DNA from: Paenibacillus sp. L3-i20
GTDB taxonomy: Bacteria; Bacillota; Bacilli; Paenibacillales; Paenibacillaceae
Assembly (NCBI RefSeq): GCF_022180385.2
Contig: NZ_BQME02000001.1
Span: forward strand, 2,593,636-2,657,635
Direction: 5' to 3'
DNA length: 64,000 bases
The notes under the pieces were generated by a model. The model was not told the DNA's origin, did no database searches, and saw nothing but the letters and a program-made list of their open reading frames with translations. This document shows, piece after piece, positions 52,074 to 60,755 of the stretch. Both the position numbers and the translations under genes were made by a program. The first letter of the stretch is position 1, and each line of letters starts with the position of its first letter.

Positions 52074-53402
52074 ATGTTTAGGAGGAAAGAAATGCAACTT
52101 GATCGAATCAAAAGCAAACTCGAAAAGGCATTGCGTAAAGATACGGCATTCTCCGTGTTTGGAGCATCTTCTCACAAATACAAGGTTAATGAAAAACTTA
52201 GAGCGAAAGAACTTACTGAATGGCAAGAAAAAAATCAGGTCACACTTCCGGAGCCTTATACGCAGTTTTTAACAGAAATCGGAAATGGAGGAGCTGGGCC
52301 GTATTACGGGATTTATTCAATTGAAAAGGCTACATCCTATACTGATAGTGATGACGCACTTGCGGCAAAATGCGTTCTGTACCCCAGTATGCCAAAAGAG
52401 GAATGGAACCATCTGATTGAACCTCTGATCAGTGATGAAGATATACCCGACTCAGAATATGATGCCGCCCGCAATATGGTGATGAGCGGCTTGTTGTGCA
52501 TTGGTACACAGGGTTGCGAATACGATATGTATCTTGTACTTGAAGGGGAACACAAGGGGAAAATCGTTTACACTTCAGCTTTTTATTCTAATCATCCCTT
52601 TTTCTTTGTCTATGATAACAACTTTTTGGATTGGTATGAGCGCTGGCTGGATGAAATCATTTTGGATTATGACATCTCTTGGTTTGGCAGCAGAATGCCA
52701 GGCAACGAAAATGAGTTAATAGAGGTTTATCAAAATGCCCCAAATGAAGAAATTAAATCAAAAGCGCTTGATGGAATGTTCAAGTTTAAGAAAATTTCCC
52801 AGCCAAGCATTAATTTTTTGAAGAGCGTTGCAGATCAAGACCAAAAAGAGCGCATCAAAGCTATTCGGTTAATTTGTAAAACTTCTGTTGACGCGGGAAG
52901 AAACTATCTTTTGGAGCTGTTGCACTCGAATAGAAATGAAGATTTATTGCAAGCTTTAATGATTGTGAACTCTTACAGCAAAACTGTTGATTCATCGGAT
53001 TTTATAAAAGTAATAGTGCAAAGTCTCGACAGGGTGAATGATCCAGAAACGTTACGTTATGCGGGGTACGTTTTGGAATATTCCGGCACGATTACAATCC
53101 AAAACTTCTCGCGCTTTTTGTGCCACTCCGATTCGAGTATACAATCAGCTGCAATTTATGCCACACGCAATTGCAATGACAAACTAGAAAGTTGGGCAAT
53201 CATTAAACAGATGCTAATGGGAGGCGATAAGGAGGTTGTAAAAAACTCGATTCTTTATTGGGACGTTATCCCTCACGAAAAATTATTGCCATATTATAAG
53301 GCTGTATGGCCGGAATACAAAAGTAATCTTAATTTAAGGGAAAAGTTTATTGATTGTTTAAAAGAATTAAAGTTGTCAGATGATTATTTTGACAAAGAAT
53401 AG
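52074..53402 (+). CDS. SMI1/KNR4 (SUKH) family protein with HEAT-like C-terminal half
   Basis: 442 residues. The SUKH domain is at about 40-195 (ELTEWQEKNQVTLPEPYTQFLTEIGNGGAGPYYGIYSIEKA ... LCIGTQGCEYDMYLVLEGEHKGKIVY). The remainder is helical with repeat-like units (NEEIKSKALDGMFKFKKISQPSINFL; LRYAGYVLEYSGTITIQNFSRFL). SUKH proteins are common immunity proteins of polymorphic toxin systems; no toxin gene is nearby, so it is an orphan. Starts at 52074 (GGGGAGGA, 7 nt) and 52092 (GGAGGAAAGAA) are both plausible. Confidence 0.83.
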   Translation: MFRRKEMQLDRIKSKLEKALRKDTAFSVFGASSHKYKVNEKLRAKELTEWQEKNQVTLPEPYTQFLTEIGNGGAGPYYGIYSIEKATSYTDSDDALAAKCVLYPSMPKEEWNHLIEPLISDEDIPDSEYDAARNMVMSGLLCIGTQGCEYDMYLVLEGEHKGKIVYTSAFYSNHPFFFVYDNNFLDWYERWLDEIILDYDISWFGSRMPGNENELIEVYQNAPNEEIKSKALDGMFKFKKISQPSINFLKSVADQDQKERIKAIRLICKTSVDAGRNYLLELLHSNRNEDLLQALMIVNSYSKTVDSSDFIKVIVQSLDRVNDPETLRYAGYVLEYSGTITIQNFSRFLCHSDSSIQSAAIYATRNCNDKLESWAIIKQMLMGGDKEVVKNSILYWDVIPHEKLLPYYKAVWPEYKSNLNLREKFIDCLKELKLSDDYFDKE

Positions 53403-53605
53403 TTGAGCCCAATGATAGGCAAGCTCTTTAGATTTTTCGCTTTCAGAGTCATACGCTGATGCGTATCGCGCATACTGGTAAAGCATAGAGTAGAGCTTCT
53501 GGTTAATTTAGAAGATTGTAACATAACCAAATAGAAGCTGTGGGGATAAGTATAAAATATTATTTCTATTTGAAAAGAAAAACATTTCTTAAAATCAAAA
53601 AGCAC

Positions 53606-53636
53606 TTGTGTATCACGTTACGTGATACAGTAAAAT
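53606..53636 (+). promoter_or_regulatory. MerR-type promoter with 19-bp spacer and dyad operator
   Basis: TTGTGT (53606-53611), 19-nt spacer, TAAAAT (53631-53636). The spacer carries the perfect inverted repeat GTATCACG-TTA-CGTGATAC (53610-53628). The long spacer with a centred dyad is the hallmark of MerR-activated promoters; the regulator is the operon's second gene. Confidence 0.85.
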
Positions 53637-53656
53637 TGATTTAAGAGGTGATAGCA

Positions 53657-54304
53657 ATGAATAATATTATAAAAATGCTTTCAGCAAACAAAGACTTTAG
53701 AATGGTTATTGCTGATACACATCAGATTTCAGAAAAAGCATTAAGTGAATTTACAGGGACTTACTGTATGCGCAAGTTTTTGGAGTAGATCATTACAAAT
53801 TGTACGCTATTATCTGCCATAAATGATTTCAATGCAAAAATAAGTTTTTCTTTTCGTCTTTCTCAAGGAGTCTCTGTTTTTTGTCAAATCACAGATTCAA
53901 TATTTAGTATTGAGTATAAAGATAAACTTAATGAATTTGATGGGACTGTAGCAGATTTATTTGACAATAAATCTATCGTGTCAATAACAACAGGGAATTG
54001 GGAAACAGGATTACACACAGGGACAGTTGAGGCATATATGGATAGTGTCGTTATGCTATTTTCTCATTTTACAGTACAAAGCGAACAGCTTCCAAGTCAA
54101 TTTATAATGGCAGGGGAAAATTCTTCAAGGGGGCTTTTGATGCAACCCTTACCATTTGCTGATGAAAAATTAATTTCTAAAAGTGCTTATGAATTGGTAT
54201 ATCTATCAAAGGAGTTAGAACAAATGAATTGGGATAATGTTGCAAATATGTATAGTCATTTGGCAAATGTAATATCAGAAAAAAAGATAGAATATAGTGT
54301 ATAA
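53657..54304 (+). pseudogene. Hsp33-like gene with an in-frame amber codon
   Basis: 216 codons from ATG 53657 (AAGAGGTG upstream) to 54304, all one frame except TAG at codon 44 (53786-53788). The later part resembles the Hsp33 (HslO) core: GLHTGTVEAYMDSVVMLFSHFTVQSEQLPSQFIMA, SSRGLLMQPLP. The C-terminal four-Cys zinc switch of Hsp33 is absent. One nonsense codon in an otherwise clean frame means recent inactivation, a sequencing error or read-through. It lies 2 nt before a MerR gene and behind a MerR-type promoter. Confidence 0.65.
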
Positions 54305-54306
54305 CT

Positions 54307-55017
54307 ATGGAACAATATATAAAAATCAAAGAGCTTTCTGAATTGACTGGTGTAAGTGTACGAACATTACAATACTATGATGAAATAAACCTACTCACCC
54401 CAGCGTATACCAATGAGTATGGTCATCGATTTTATGATTCAAATTCTTTTTCAAAAATTTTTGTAATCATTTCGCTTAAAAATATGGGGATGAGTTTAAA
54501 TAACATTAATCAATATGTAAATAATAATGATTTTGATATTCGGCTTTTTATTAAAGAAGAAAAACGGAGGATTGAGACTGCAATTACAGATTTACAATTA
54601 CGTTTAATGCGATTGTCCAGTCTTGAAGAGCAGGTTAGCGAAAAACAGAATATAACCCCTTATATTCTTCCGTTTTTTTCACAAATAACAAATGATACTA
54701 GAATATCAAAATTACAGATTGAAAACTTGGCACGGAAAAAAGATACAAATTTTATCTTCAATATAAAAGGTTGGAATGATTTTATTAAAGACTTGAATTT
54801 TTGCTTGGAGCATAAATTGTCTTTAAAAGAAAAGAAAACAATTAAATGTATTCAATATTGGAAGGAGAACATTCTTGGGGCAAATCAAGTATCCGATGAT
54901 ACGATAAAATTTACAGAAGAATTTTATCAAAAAAATCCGACAAATACTTTTGGAATTACAGAGGGGAATTATAAATATTTAGTCGAATTGATTAATGAAT
55001 ATGATAAAAATCAATAA
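54307..55017 (+). CDS. MerR-family regulator with TipAS-like C-terminal domain
   Basis: 236 residues. N-terminal winged helix IKELSELTGVSVRTLQYYDEINLLTPAYTNEYGHRFYD and coiled linker (about 85-115). The C-terminal ~110 residues are helical and resemble the TipAS ligand-binding domain (FIKDLNFCLEHKLSLKEKKT...FTEEFYQKNPTN). Starts 2 nt after the Hsp33-like frame, so co-transcribed and autoregulated through the 19-bp-spacer promoter. Ligand unknown; TipAS homologues bind peptide antibiotics or other hydrophobic drugs. Confidence 0.85.
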   Translation: MEQYIKIKELSELTGVSVRTLQYYDEINLLTPAYTNEYGHRFYDSNSFSKIFVIISLKNMGMSLNNINQYVNNNDFDIRLFIKEEKRRIETAITDLQLRLMRLSSLEEQVSEKQNITPYILPFFSQITNDTRISKLQIENLARKKDTNFIFNIKGWNDFIKDLNFCLEHKLSLKEKKTIKCIQYWKENILGANQVSDDTIKFTEEFYQKNPTNTFGITEGNYKYLVELINEYDKNQ

Positions 55018-55126
55018 AATGAAAACTGTTCTAAGGTTCCCTATAAAAGGGGATTAGGAGGATCTCGAATCACTTTACACACGTTGGTTGCTGTGTGATC
55101 GATAGTGAAATAGCAAATAGATGAAG

Positions 55127-55152
55127 GGCATCAGAATCGGATGCCTTTTTTA
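55127..55152 (+). terminator. Terminator
   Basis: GGCATC/GATGCC stem followed by TTTTTT. It closes the MerR operon; nothing further is seen from here to about 55340. Confidence 0.75.
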
Positions 55153-55344
55153 GTTCGTCCTTAGAGTGATATGGGAACCGTTTTACAAGTGAAGCAAATT
55201 TTTGGTGGAGTCGTCCTAGATTGCTTATAAGTGGTGGGTGGGGATATAGTTAAAAGGATTTACAGGATTGGATTCTAGCGCGCTAATGATGCTCAACGAA
55301 AATAATGCTCTCTCCTACAGGCAAAACACTACACCACTTCCTAA

Positions 55345-55467
55345 TTATTCATTATAATATAGTGAACTAGTCCATTTTTCATTCATAAAAAAGTTCGATA
55401 ACCGGATTACATGATTTTTGATTATTTCATAACATTCAAAATGTCTATTAATGATATGTAATGCCAT
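55345..55467 (-). CDS. 40-residue ORF with strong ribosome site (tentative)
   Basis: MALHIINRHFECYEIIKN...SSLYYNE. GAGGAGGTG lies 11 nt before the ATG and a TATAAT is further upstream on the minus strand. Divergent from the TPR-GGDEF gene. No known family; possibly a decayed gene start. Confidence 0.3.
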   Translation of the reverse strand: MALHIINRHFECYEIIKNHVIRLSNFFMNEKWTSSLYYNE

Positions 55468-55570
55468 CTTTTTATTTGCACCTCCTCGCTGCTCCAAGTG
55501 GGTAAAGTCGCTTATTGAGATTATATAAGGGTTCAAGATAAATATAATTGAGAAATTAGGTGAAGATGAA

Positions 55571-57709
55571 ATGTCGCTGGCGCTGGAGGAGTTAAACAAA
55601 GAACTGGGCAAGTTGAAAGATGATGAAAATTACATTATTAAAATATGTGGAAAAATAAAAGATACGGAGTCTAAAGTTGCATTAGAAGCCTACGAGGAAG
55701 CTATTACATTTGTAAGAGAAAATAATATGTTAACCTGTGCGTACCCATGGATTCTTTATAATAAAGGTTGGTTATATTATGATTTGACAGACTTTAAAAC
55801 GGCGATCACTCTTTTTGAAGAGGCTTATCATATTTTTAAAGAAAATAACAATATAGATGGCCAATTGGCGACTATCGGTGCTTTTGTAAGCGGTTATTCG
55901 GTACAACAAAAAACTTCCAAAGCTATTGAACTTGGTATGGAGGGTATAGAACTAGCAGAAAAAGTGGGTAACTACGAGCGAATAACTCAAATCAAAATGA
56001 ATCTTGCAGCACTCTATATGGAAATCGATGAGTATGAAAATGCAAAAGAGCTATTAGATCAGATCGTAAGTACACCTCGTGTTTATAGTATGTCTTTTAA
56101 AGTGGTTTGTTACATTAATCAAGCTGAATGTTGCAACCATCTGGGCGATCCAGATCAGGCGATCGTGTATATAACGAAGGCTTTAGAGTTAGCAGAAGAA
56201 TATACTCCCAAAATGGTGCCCAATGTGTTAAAAGAAATGGCACATATTTATGCGACTAAAGGGTGCTACGTTACAGCAGAAGAATACTTTGTCAAAAGTG
56301 TAGAAATGGCGAAAGTAGTAGGAGCGCAACTGTTTCTTCAAGATGCACTATTATACTGGGCGGAGCTAGATTTGGTACAAGGTCGATTTAAAGAGACGGT
56401 TGATAAGCTGCAACAAGTAGAAGAGGAGATAGACAAGGCCAATTCTATAAGGAATTTAAATAAAGTGTATTTAAATATGAGCAAAGGATTTAAAGGACTG
56501 GGAAATTATGAACAAGCCTACGCGTATTTAGAAAAACATATGGAATTAGAAAAACAAATGCAGACTATTCGAAGTGCTGAGAGTATGGAAATGCTGAATC
56601 GAAAAATAGAAGAGGAAGAGGGGAAAATTTACAAGTTTCTCTTTAATCAAACTGAAGCATTAAATGGTGTGGGTCAAAATATTTTGTCAAACTTGGACAA
56701 GGAAAGTATCTTTAATATTGTCGCCAAAGAAATACAGAATTTGATCCAAGCAGATATTGTTCAAATAGGTATTTATGACGAAGCGGAAGGGATTCTTTAC
56801 AGTGAATTAGCTATCGAGAAGGGACAACGTGTGGTCAAAGGCCCTATGTCAATTTTAGAAGACAGCTTTTGGTCATATTGTGTCAAGCACAAGCAGGAAA
56901 TCGTTGTTAAGGATATTGAAAAGGAATACAGCAGTTACTTTGAAAATTTCAAAGAATACTTAGAGAAGATAAGATTGAAAAGGGAGTACGTAATAGAGAC
57001 AATACCTTATTCTCTTATATTTGTACCTATTATTTTGAAAGATAAGGTAATAGGGGTACTAAGTACTCAAGCATATAAGAAAGATTTTTTTAACTTAAAA
57101 GACTTAAGTACATTAAAGACCTTATCAAATTATTTAGCGATTGGGTTAGAGAATGCTAGATTATATAAGGAAGTTGAATATGCTTCTAAATATGATGTGT
57201 TAACCAAAGTTTTTAATAGAAAAGAGTTATTTAAAGAAACAATCAACATGTACGAGCAACTTCAAGAAAGCAAGAATACAATCAGAAAGCTATGTATCTT
57301 GATGATTGATGTGGATAATTTCAAGAAAACAAATGATGTTTACGGTCACCAGGAAGGTGACAGGGTGCTAGAGCATGTGGCCGATCTGATTCAAGCTAGT
57401 ATAGGAGAAAAGGATAGGATAGGCAGATATGGCGGGGAAGAATTTATGGTGGGAATTCCCGATGAAACGTTGGAGCAATGTATTCAAAAAGCAGAGAATA
57501 TCCGAAAAAATGTGGAGAACGCAGTTATAATATCAGCTCTAGGGATACCTATTCCTGTTACCGTAAGTATAGGGGGAGCCAACCTAAATACAAACAAATA
57601 TACGTTAGAGCAAACGATTAATTATGCCGATAAAAAATTATTCAAAGCTAAAAACTCAGGAAAAAATAAAGTATTTGTATATCATCAAGAAAAAGGTGCG
57701 GGTGTTTAG
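55571..57709 (+). CDS. TPR-GAF-GGDEF diguanylate cyclase
   Basis: 712 residues, cytosolic. TPR-like helical repeats at about 20-350 (AEEYFVKSVEMAKVVGAQLF, NYEQAYAYLEKHMELEKQM), a GAF domain at about 370-530, and a GGDEF domain from about 545 with the active motif GGEEF at 621-625. The inhibitory-site Arg (RxxD, five residues upstream) is Gly (GEKDRIGRYGGEEF), so c-di-GMP feedback at that site should be absent. It should make c-di-GMP in response to peptide or small-molecule signals sensed by TPR/GAF. AGGTGA before the ATG. It is directly followed by sulfurtransferase-end copy 3. Confidence 0.9.
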   Translation: MSLALEELNKELGKLKDDENYIIKICGKIKDTESKVALEAYEEAITFVRENNMLTCAYPWILYNKGWLYYDLTDFKTAITLFEEAYHIFKENNNIDGQLATIGAFVSGYSVQQKTSKAIELGMEGIELAEKVGNYERITQIKMNLAALYMEIDEYENAKELLDQIVSTPRVYSMSFKVVCYINQAECCNHLGDPDQAIVYITKALELAEEYTPKMVPNVLKEMAHIYATKGCYVTAEEYFVKSVEMAKVVGAQLFLQDALLYWAELDLVQGRFKETVDKLQQVEEEIDKANSIRNLNKVYLNMSKGFKGLGNYEQAYAYLEKHMELEKQMQTIRSAESMEMLNRKIEEEEGKIYKFLFNQTEALNGVGQNILSNLDKESIFNIVAKEIQNLIQADIVQIGIYDEAEGILYSELAIEKGQRVVKGPMSILEDSFWSYCVKHKQEIVVKDIEKEYSSYFENFKEYLEKIRLKREYVIETIPYSLIFVPIILKDKVIGVLSTQAYKKDFFNLKDLSTLKTLSNYLAIGLENARLYKEVEYASKYDVLTKVFNRKELFKETINMYEQLQESKNTIRKLCILMIDVDNFKKTNDVYGHQEGDRVLEHVADLIQASIGEKDRIGRYGGEEFMVGIPDETLEQCIQKAENIRKNVENAVIISALGIPIPVTVSIGGANLNTNKYTLEQTINYADKKLFKAKNSGKNKVFVYHQEKGAGV

Positions 57710-57741
57710 ATAGGGCAAAGTACTTTCTGGAAGAATGCGAT

Positions 57742-57862
57742 AGCTGGAGCGATTGGATTAGCAAAGAGGAAAACCCGATTGCGGTGGGGACGAAGAGAAG
57801 CCTTAAACGGGAATACAGGTTGCGGTTTGAAGTACATCGCTCAAGTGGCGATGTACTTCTTT
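57742..57862 (+). repeat. Displaced sulfurtransferase 3'-end block, copy 3
   Basis: AGCTGGAGCGATTGGATT (57742-57759) then codons for SKEENPIAVG and a terminator hairpin AGTACATCG/CGATGTACT (57831-57857) with T-rich tail, then GAAGTCAACAC as after the other copies. Similarity begins sharply at AGCTGGAG. Confidence 0.72.
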
Positions 57863-57999
57863 GTGTTGTGCTCAGCATCGCTGAAGTCAACACGGATTCT
57901 ACAAAATGGTGATTATGGTGATTACAGTGGAAGTTAATCGTTTGCGTGTTACTGTTGCAGTGGGGGCAACGCGATTATCTTTGAAAAAGCTACGCTACA

Positions 58000-60285
58000 T
58001 CAAAATTTTTCCCACCCGAATAACGGCCTCAAAATCTTGCGACCCCAATAAGCGAATATCGTCCCTGCGGTCCATGAGCTGCGCTTGTTCTGGATAAATT
58101 GATCATTGATAATATAAGTCCGAGTGGAAGTAGGGCTCTTCAGACCGAACTTTTCCCACATCGCCGGATCATTCGAACCTGCGAGCTTTTCGAGCATATT
58201 CGCGGACTTATTATCTATATTAGCCGGAATTTGCTCATATGCTTGGGTGATTTGTGTATGAAATTCATCGATCGGATTGCGGCTAGCAAGGCCCTCCAGG
58301 TGGATGCCTTCGCGAATGTAAGAAACGTACGCCAGATGGTCAGCCCAGAACTCGTCGATATAAAAAAGCCGTACCCGCTGCTCCGAAGGGCTCATTGGCT
58401 CTTCGCCTTTCAAAATTCTGAGCCGCTCTTCATGTAGAATTCGCCGCTGATCCTCCACCATATCCGAATAACTGTTCAGTTCCCGACGGATATCGAAGTT
58501 TTGGCCCATAATAACGCGCTGAATATGCGCGATTTTACTGCGAAGCACTGACTCTTCGAGAGCCTCATCCTGTCTAAGTTTTCGAATCGCTTTATCGCTG
58601 CCGAACTGAAGGATAACCTCGTCCTCCAAGCTTACGAAAAACACGGAAGCTCCCGGGTCGCCTTGGCGGCCAGAACGCCCGCGTAGTTGGTTGTCGATCC
58701 GCACGCATTCGTTCACATGTGTTCCAATCACGTACAACCCGCCCAGCTTGGCAACAACTTCTGCTTGGGTAGGTTTGCCGCCGCCGAGCCGAATGTCGAC
58801 GCCTCGTCCCGCCATATTCGTAGACACCGTCACAGCGCCGATTTCTCCCGCTTTGGCAATGATCTCAGCTTCTTTTGCGTCGTTTTTCGCATTCAGAACA
58901 TAGCAAGGTACGTCAGCAACCGCTAGCGCATCCGCCAGCATGTCAGATTCCTCGACGCTTGACGTACCAATAAGAATCGGACGTCCTGTCGCATGGACGG
59001 ATGAGATTTCTTGTACAAGCGCCTTAAGCTTGGCTTCTTTATGGGAATAAATCCGGTGCGGATGGTCAAGCCGTATGTTTGGTCGGTTTGGCGGAATTTG
59101 CACGACTAGCAGGCTATAAATTTCTTCGAATTCCATTGCGGAAGCATGCGCAGTAGCCGTCATTCCACAAATCTTCGGATATAGGCTAAGGAAGTGTTGA
59201 AGGGTGATCGTACCGAGAATTTTCCCGCCGGCTAAGGGCTGAAGCCCTTCTTTGTCCGCAAGCGCGGCTTGCAGCCTATCCGGCAAATGCCTATTCTCAG
59301 CCACACGGCCGGTATATTCGTCGATCAGCTCGATATTACCGTCACGGACGATGTAATCGACGTCTTTTTTCAATAACAATTCCGCATGAAGCGCGCAATT
59401 TAACGACATTAACAAATGACTATTATGGCTATCGTACAAATTGCCGCATCCCAGCAACGATTCCGCTTTCGCAGAGCCCACTTCATTCAAGTAAACGTTC
59501 CGCTGGAACTCGTCGAATTCGTAATAATCTACTTGCGCGAGCTGCCGAGCCACTTCTGCGAAAGGAATGCCGTCGTTGTCGTCGCTACCGGAAGAGCCCG
59601 GCTCGCCAGCGATGACTAGCGGAACCCTTGCTTCGTCGAGAAGCAGTGAATCCGCTTCGTCAACGATGACGTAGTGGAATGGACGATGCACGGTATCGAC
59701 TTCTTCTAGAACAATCGTGTCGCGCAAATAATCGAAGCCCGCCTCTTTGGCTGTAACATAGGTTATATCCGCGGCGTATGCTTCCCGTTTCTCGGACAAG
59801 CTCATGCCTGCTTGAACTGCGTTTACGGTTAAACCGAGGAAGCGATAGATCGGGCCCATCCAATCGGCATCTCGATTCGCCAAATAATCGTTAAAAGTCA
59901 GAACATGAACACCTTCTCCGGTAAGAGCATTTAGATAAGCAGGCATAACAGCAGAAAGCGTTTTTCCTTCACCGGTATGTTGCTCGATCAAATTTCTTTC
60001 GTGTAGAGCGATGGCGGCCATGATCTGGACATCGTAAGGCTGTAATCCGAGTGTTCTCTTCGCTGCCTCGCAGACTAACGCAAAAGCATCGATAAGCAGC
60101 TCGTCCACAGGCGTACCTGATTTTGCTTCTTTTTGCAGTCGGAGAGATTCCGCTTGAAGTTCTTGATCGTCCCATGCTTCCAAATTCCGTTTCCTAATGA
60201 TCTCGGCTTTGTCCTGATAGACTTTCAGATTATTTTGGTTATCGCTGTCTTTGAATTTTTGCATCAACTTGACGGCTATATTCAT
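58000..60285 (-). CDS. secA2: SecA2-like accessory preprotein translocase ATPase
   Basis: 761 residues from the ATG at 60285 (GAGGGGAG 11 nt upstream). Walker A GEGKTLS (105-111), DEAD-type box VDEADSLL, and the helicase-like motif AGRGVDIRLGGGKPTQAEV...DNQLRGRSGRQGDPGAS are intact. The C-terminus stops after the helical scaffold/wing domains and lacks the SEC-C zinc motif (CxCxSGxxxxxCC) of housekeeping SecA. Single gene between the third sulfurtransferase-end copy and a similar hairpin at 60663. No SecY2 or glycoprotein substrate gene is nearby, so its cargo is unknown. Confidence 0.88.
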   Translation of the reverse strand: MNIAVKLMQKFKDSDNQNNLKVYQDKAEIIRKRNLEAWDDQELQAESLRLQKEAKSGTPVDELLIDAFALVCEAAKRTLGLQPYDVQIMAAIALHERNLIEQHTGEGKTLSAVMPAYLNALTGEGVHVLTFNDYLANRDADWMGPIYRFLGLTVNAVQAGMSLSEKREAYAADITYVTAKEAGFDYLRDTIVLEEVDTVHRPFHYVIVDEADSLLLDEARVPLVIAGEPGSSGSDDNDGIPFAEVARQLAQVDYYEFDEFQRNVYLNEVGSAKAESLLGCGNLYDSHNSHLLMSLNCALHAELLLKKDVDYIVRDGNIELIDEYTGRVAENRHLPDRLQAALADKEGLQPLAGGKILGTITLQHFLSLYPKICGMTATAHASAMEFEEIYSLLVVQIPPNRPNIRLDHPHRIYSHKEAKLKALVQEISSVHATGRPILIGTSSVEESDMLADALAVADVPCYVLNAKNDAKEAEIIAKAGEIGAVTVSTNMAGRGVDIRLGGGKPTQAEVVAKLGGLYVIGTHVNECVRIDNQLRGRSGRQGDPGASVFFVSLEDEVILQFGSDKAIRKLRQDEALEESVLRSKIAHIQRVIMGQNFDIRRELNSYSDMVEDQRRILHEERLRILKGEEPMSPSEQRVRLFYIDEFWADHLAYVSYIREGIHLEGLASRNPIDEFHTQITQAYEQIPANIDNKSANMLEKLAGSNDPAMWEKFGLKSPTSTRTYIINDQFIQNKRSSWTAGTIFAYWGRKILRPLFGWEKF

Positions 60286-60662
60286 AGAAATTCGATCTCC
60301 CCTCGGTAGCAATATGCTTAGTTCAGAACAATATTAGCTCCTTATCGGTTATTGATTTGATATATTGTAATTTGTGCATTGTAAAATGTAAACAATTTAT
60401 TGGATTTTTTGGAATCGATCATAGTCAATGATCAGCAAAAAGAAGATAGAAACAGGTTCATCACAGTCCCTCTAGGTAAAATTGAGAAACCTTATAAAGG
60501 TTTGACTTGAGGCATTATCAAAAGAGACTAATATATGAATACCTACCCCATATAAGAATAATAAGTGAGAACTATTAACAATTGTAAATTGTGCTAAGTG
60601 CACATTGCTCGGATAAATAGAAGGGGAAGAACTTATTGAAGCCATGAGTTTTCTTTGATCTC
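60286..60662. other. Intergenic stretch upstream of secA2
   Basis: A+T-rich, no ORF with a ribosome site. It should hold the secA2 promoter on the minus strand. Confidence 0.4.
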
Positions 60663-60705
60663 AATACATCGCCGTATGAGACACTTGTCCGGCGATGTAT
60701 TTTTC
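60663..60705. terminator. Terminator resembling the sulfurtransferase terminator
   Basis: AATACATCGCC/GGCGATGTATT stem with TTTTTC tail, like those at 46428, 49521 and 57831, but without the preceding SWSDWI coding fragment. Also serves as 3' boundary of the convergent LysR gene. Confidence 0.75.
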
Positions 60706-60755
60706 TGTTCTTGAAACTTCGTTAATTTAGTACTGTTTCTGTATTACTTTGATGC

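Noticed and set aside
46398..60705. Prophage or ICE
   Set aside because: No integrase, terminase, portal, relaxase or conjugation gene is present; only gene-end scars and cargo are seen.
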